From: Bacteroidales bacterium
GTDB lineage: Bacteria > Bacteroidota > Bacteroidia > Bacteroidales > Muribaculaceae
Length of the DNA stretch: 7,713 nt
Assembly (NCBI GenBank): GCA_004554255.1
Contig: SFNC01000088.1
Location: 1-7,713, forward strand
Reading direction: 5' to 3'
Under the pieces are notes generated by a model. It was not told where the DNA came from. It saw nothing but the letters and a program-made list of their open reading frames with translations, and searched no databases. Positions 5,827 to 7,713 of the stretch are shown one piece after another. Within the stretch, counting starts at the first letter, position 1; every line of letters starts with the position of its first letter. Made by a program: the position numbers and the translations under genes.

Positions 5827-6432
5827 ATGTTCGTGATGAAGAGAATAATGTTAATTGTGGCCGGTATGTTTTTAGCGACATGCGGTTTTTCCGCCACGGC
5901 GCAGGATACTGTTGTGGTAGAGGAAGTTGAGGTGGACCGTGTGGTCGCTGATACCCCCTCCAAGTCGGCTGCGCGGCCGCTGGCATTTGCCTGGGGCGCG
6001 GATATCAGCGGCGCCATAGACTGCAGCGGCCATAATATGTCTACATTGGGCTGCGGAGCGCAGTTCGGTTTCCAGTGGCAGTGGGTGCGGTTCTTCGGAA
6101 TAGGCGCCGAGGCCGATATCATGGTGGGAAACTCGTCGCGGACATTTCCGGTGGCGGCGATATTCCGCACCGATTTTTCGCGGACAAGGCGTCTGCTGTT
6201 CATGGACTTACGTGGTGGCGTAGCGCTCAACTATATTGACAATGACCCGCAGGAGACGGTGGCATACGGCTCTATCGGACTCGGTGTCACGCTGGCAAAC
6301 AGCAAGTCTTTTTCGTCGCATATAATAATAGGATATACTTATAACGGACGAAAAAACTGCTATTCCGGAGATGAGAGGCGCAACTGCCCGGGCATGAGTT
6401 ATGCCAATTTCCGATTTGGACTATCATTCTAA
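5827..6432 (+). CDS. Secreted small outer-membrane beta-barrel-like protein, family not recognised
   Basis: I do not recognise a named family. The 201-residue product has a signal peptide: a basic MKR start, a hydrophobic core and a likely cut after ATA (A25, before Q26). LATC at 16-19 resembles a lipobox, but Thr before Cys makes a lipoprotein less likely. A short acidic, low-complexity segment (about 27-42, rich in V, E and D) follows. The rest, about 52-201, alternates hydrophobic and polar residues with many Gly and aromatic residues and ends YANFRFGLSF, a C-terminal Phe typical of the beta-signal of outer-membrane barrels; about eight strands would fit. Four cysteines in the mature part form two close pairs (66/76 and 178/187), suggesting disulfides. 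An ATG at 5836 is an equally good start. It lies 23 nt after prmA. Confidence 0.75.
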   Translation: MFVMKRIMLIVAGMFLATCGFSATAQDTVVVEEVEVDRVVADTPSKSAARPLAFAWGADISGAIDCSGHNMSTLGCGAQFGFQWQWVRFFGIGAEADIMVGNSSRTFPVAAIFRTDFSRTRRLLFMDLRGGVALNYIDNDPQETVAYGSIGLGVTLANSKSFSSHIIIGYTYNGRKNCYSGDERRNCPGMSYANFRFGLSF

Positions 6433-6453
6433 AAACTATTTACCGTGAAAGAT

Positions 6454-7563
6454 ATGATTAAGAAGATATTTCTGTTCGGCGCTGCCGTGATTACCGCCAT
6501 GACGGTTTGCGCGCAGTACCCTCAATTTATAAACACCGCGGCGAACCGCATAGAGATGAACGGCGCCGACTGGTCGGAGCTGTCCGGGAAACTGGCGCGA
6601 CGTGCCGGCGGAGACAGCTCGGTTGTTCGTATTCTGCATATCGGCGACTCGCATATCCAGGCCGAAATGGTGACAAACGAGCTGCGAAAGCTGCTGCAGG
6701 AACGCTACGGCAATGCCGGCCGCGGCCTGATGATGCCTTTGCGTCTGGCGGGGACGAATCAGAGCCACGACTATAGCGCGACGTCGCCCTGCAAAGATTT
6801 TACACAGACACGTCTGCTGAAGATGCCATGGCCCGTAAGGCCGGGTATTACCGGCATCGCCGCACAGCCCGGAGCGAAAACAACAGTGACATGGCATCCG
6901 AAACGTGCCGGCCACAGCATCGTCAATGCCAAGTTGCTGACGTCCAAGGGCGTGAAGGATGTGTCTCCAGCTGTCGCAGTTGACAGTCTTACCACCGATA
7001 TTGCCGCCGGAGAAAGTGTTTACGGTCTGCTGACGGACAATGGCAAGCCGGGCTTGCTGTACTCGGCAATCGGCAATAACGGAGCATGCTTCAACGATTA
7101 TCTGCTGATAGACAAGTTCGCCGAGCAGACGCCTGTTTTCAGCCCCGACCTGATAATTCTGTCAATGGGTACCAACGAGGCATTTTCCTACATGTCCGAT
7201 GCGGAGATTACTCGTTCCATAAACGACTTGGTGCGTCTGTTGGGCCATTATAACCCTGATGCCAAGTTCCTGGTGCTGACGCCAATGGAGTGTCAGAAGA
7301 ACCGCAACCACGGCCACAAGCCCTTGTCGCCGTATTACGACATCAACGCCAAGAACAAGCATGTGGCTCAGCTGATTAAGGACGAGTGCGCCCGCATCGG
7401 TGTGCCGGTCTGGGACTTCTATACTATTGCCGGCGGTGACGGCTGCTCGGACCGCTGGATTGATGCCAAACTCTTCAGCCGCGACCGCATCCACCTCGTG
7501 AACGATGGCTACGTGCTGCAGGCTCGGCTGATGTTCGACGCCCTCAGCAACGCCCTCCGCTAA
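6454..7563 (+). CDS. Secreted SGNH/GDSL-type hydrolase
   Basis: This 369-residue protein carries the SGNH esterase motifs in order: block I IGDSHIQ with nucleophile Ser66, a possible block II glycine in IGNNGACF (about 206-213), block III MGTN with oxyanion Gly239 and Asn241, and block V SRDRIH with Asp344 and His347. Such enzymes remove acyl, often acetyl, groups from sugars, peptidoglycan or lipids; the substrate cannot be told here. A signal peptide (MIKKIF, a hydrophobic core, a likely cut after VCA before Q) sends it to the periplasm or cell surface. The ATG at 6454 is preferred because it gives a classical signal peptide; an in-frame GTG at 6445 would add three residues. It follows the barrel-like gene by 21 nt and is the last gene seen. 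About 150 residues between blocks I and III form a large insert likely to shape specificity. Confidence 0.87.
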   Translation: MIKKIFLFGAAVITAMTVCAQYPQFINTAANRIEMNGADWSELSGKLARRAGGDSSVVRILHIGDSHIQAEMVTNELRKLLQERYGNAGRGLMMPLRLAGTNQSHDYSATSPCKDFTQTRLLKMPWPVRPGITGIAAQPGAKTTVTWHPKRAGHSIVNAKLLTSKGVKDVSPAVAVDSLTTDIAAGESVYGLLTDNGKPGLLYSAIGNNGACFNDYLLIDKFAEQTPVFSPDLIILSMGTNEAFSYMSDAEITRSINDLVRLLGHYNPDAKFLVLTPMECQKNRNHGHKPLSPYYDINAKNKHVAQLIKDECARIGVPVWDFYTIAGGDGCSDRWIDAKLFSRDRIHLVNDGYVLQARLMFDALSNALR

Positions 7564-7598
7564 CATCGTAATCCGAAAGTCCGGGCGCTAAGCCTCAT

Positions 7599-7713
7599 GC
7601 AGAGCGAATTTTAGTCTCGCGCAAAGGAATTTTATATCTCGCGCAGAGTACGCTGAGCTCGCGGAGGGAGTTCTGTGGAACTCTCGCAGAGGAATAATTT
7701 GGAGAGGAGGGAG
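7599..7713. repeat. Degenerate direct repeats of about 22 bp, running off the window
   Basis: After the SGNH stop a non-coding stretch shows repeated units ending in CTCGC (at 7616, 7638, 7658 and 7683, so 22, 20 and 25 nt apart) and beginning with GCAGAG-like blocks (7599, 7621, 7643). Units 7599-7620 and 7621-7642 are both 22 nt and align well, sharing a GAATTTTA core with a one-base shift. Later units drift. A perfect hairpin GAGTTC-TGTG-GAACTC sits in the fourth unit (7668-7683). No coding frame is plausible. The array may continue past 7713. Confidence 0.6.

Noticed and set aside
7599..7713. CRISPR array at the right edge
   Set aside because: Units are only 20-25 bp, diverge from each other and are not separated by unique spacers; no cas gene is present.

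Overview
The window reads as ordinary chromosome from a member of the Bacteroidales; a Muribaculaceae-like gut lineage is my best guess from protein flavour and a base composition near 50% GC, but this is inference. Support comes from three promoters with the Bacteroidetes consensus (-7 TAnnTTTG, about 20 nt from a -33 TTTG-like box), genes without clear Shine-Dalgarno sequences, a tRNA that does not encode its CCA tail, and an adjacent prmC-recX pair.

Layout. Positions 1-180 hold no gene: there is a short perfect inverted repeat at the edge and an AT-rich hairpin just past trkH. Positions 181-2988 (minus strand) carry a potassium-uptake operon, trkA then trkH, with a good promoter at 3006-3037. 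Positions 3066-4372 (minus strand) carry prmC then recX, overlapping by 4 nt. The 125-bp divergent region 4373-4497 holds interleaved promoters for prmC (minus) and for tRNA-Leu(UAA) (plus), plus a chain of small inverted repeats and a C7 tract in the prmC leader. The tRNA gene (4498-4581) is followed by a probable rho-independent terminator. From 4683 to 7563 four plus-strand genes lie 11-23 nt apart and look like one operon: a small stand-alone TSCPD-domain protein, prmA, a small secreted protein that looks like an outer-membrane beta-barrel, and a secreted SGNH/GDSL hydrolase. Positions 7564-7713 hold no gene but contain degenerate repeats of about 22 bp that run to the window edge.

How the genes fit together. 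TrkA is the cytosolic nucleotide-sensing ring and TrkH the membrane K+ channel it gates. PrmC methylates release factors and PrmA methylates ribosomal protein L11, so two translation-factor methyltransferases sit on opposite strands either side of a tRNA. RecX modulates RecA. The last two genes of the plus operon point to envelope work; their pairing with prmA is unexplained by any known pathway.

I see no phage, transposase, CRISPR array, toxin-antitoxin pair or obvious new multi-gene system. The items most worth a second look are the short repeats at both window edges, the interlocked divergent promoters, changed nucleotide-binding motifs in TrkA, the unusual fourth filter loop of TrkH, and the unrecognised barrel plus SGNH pair.
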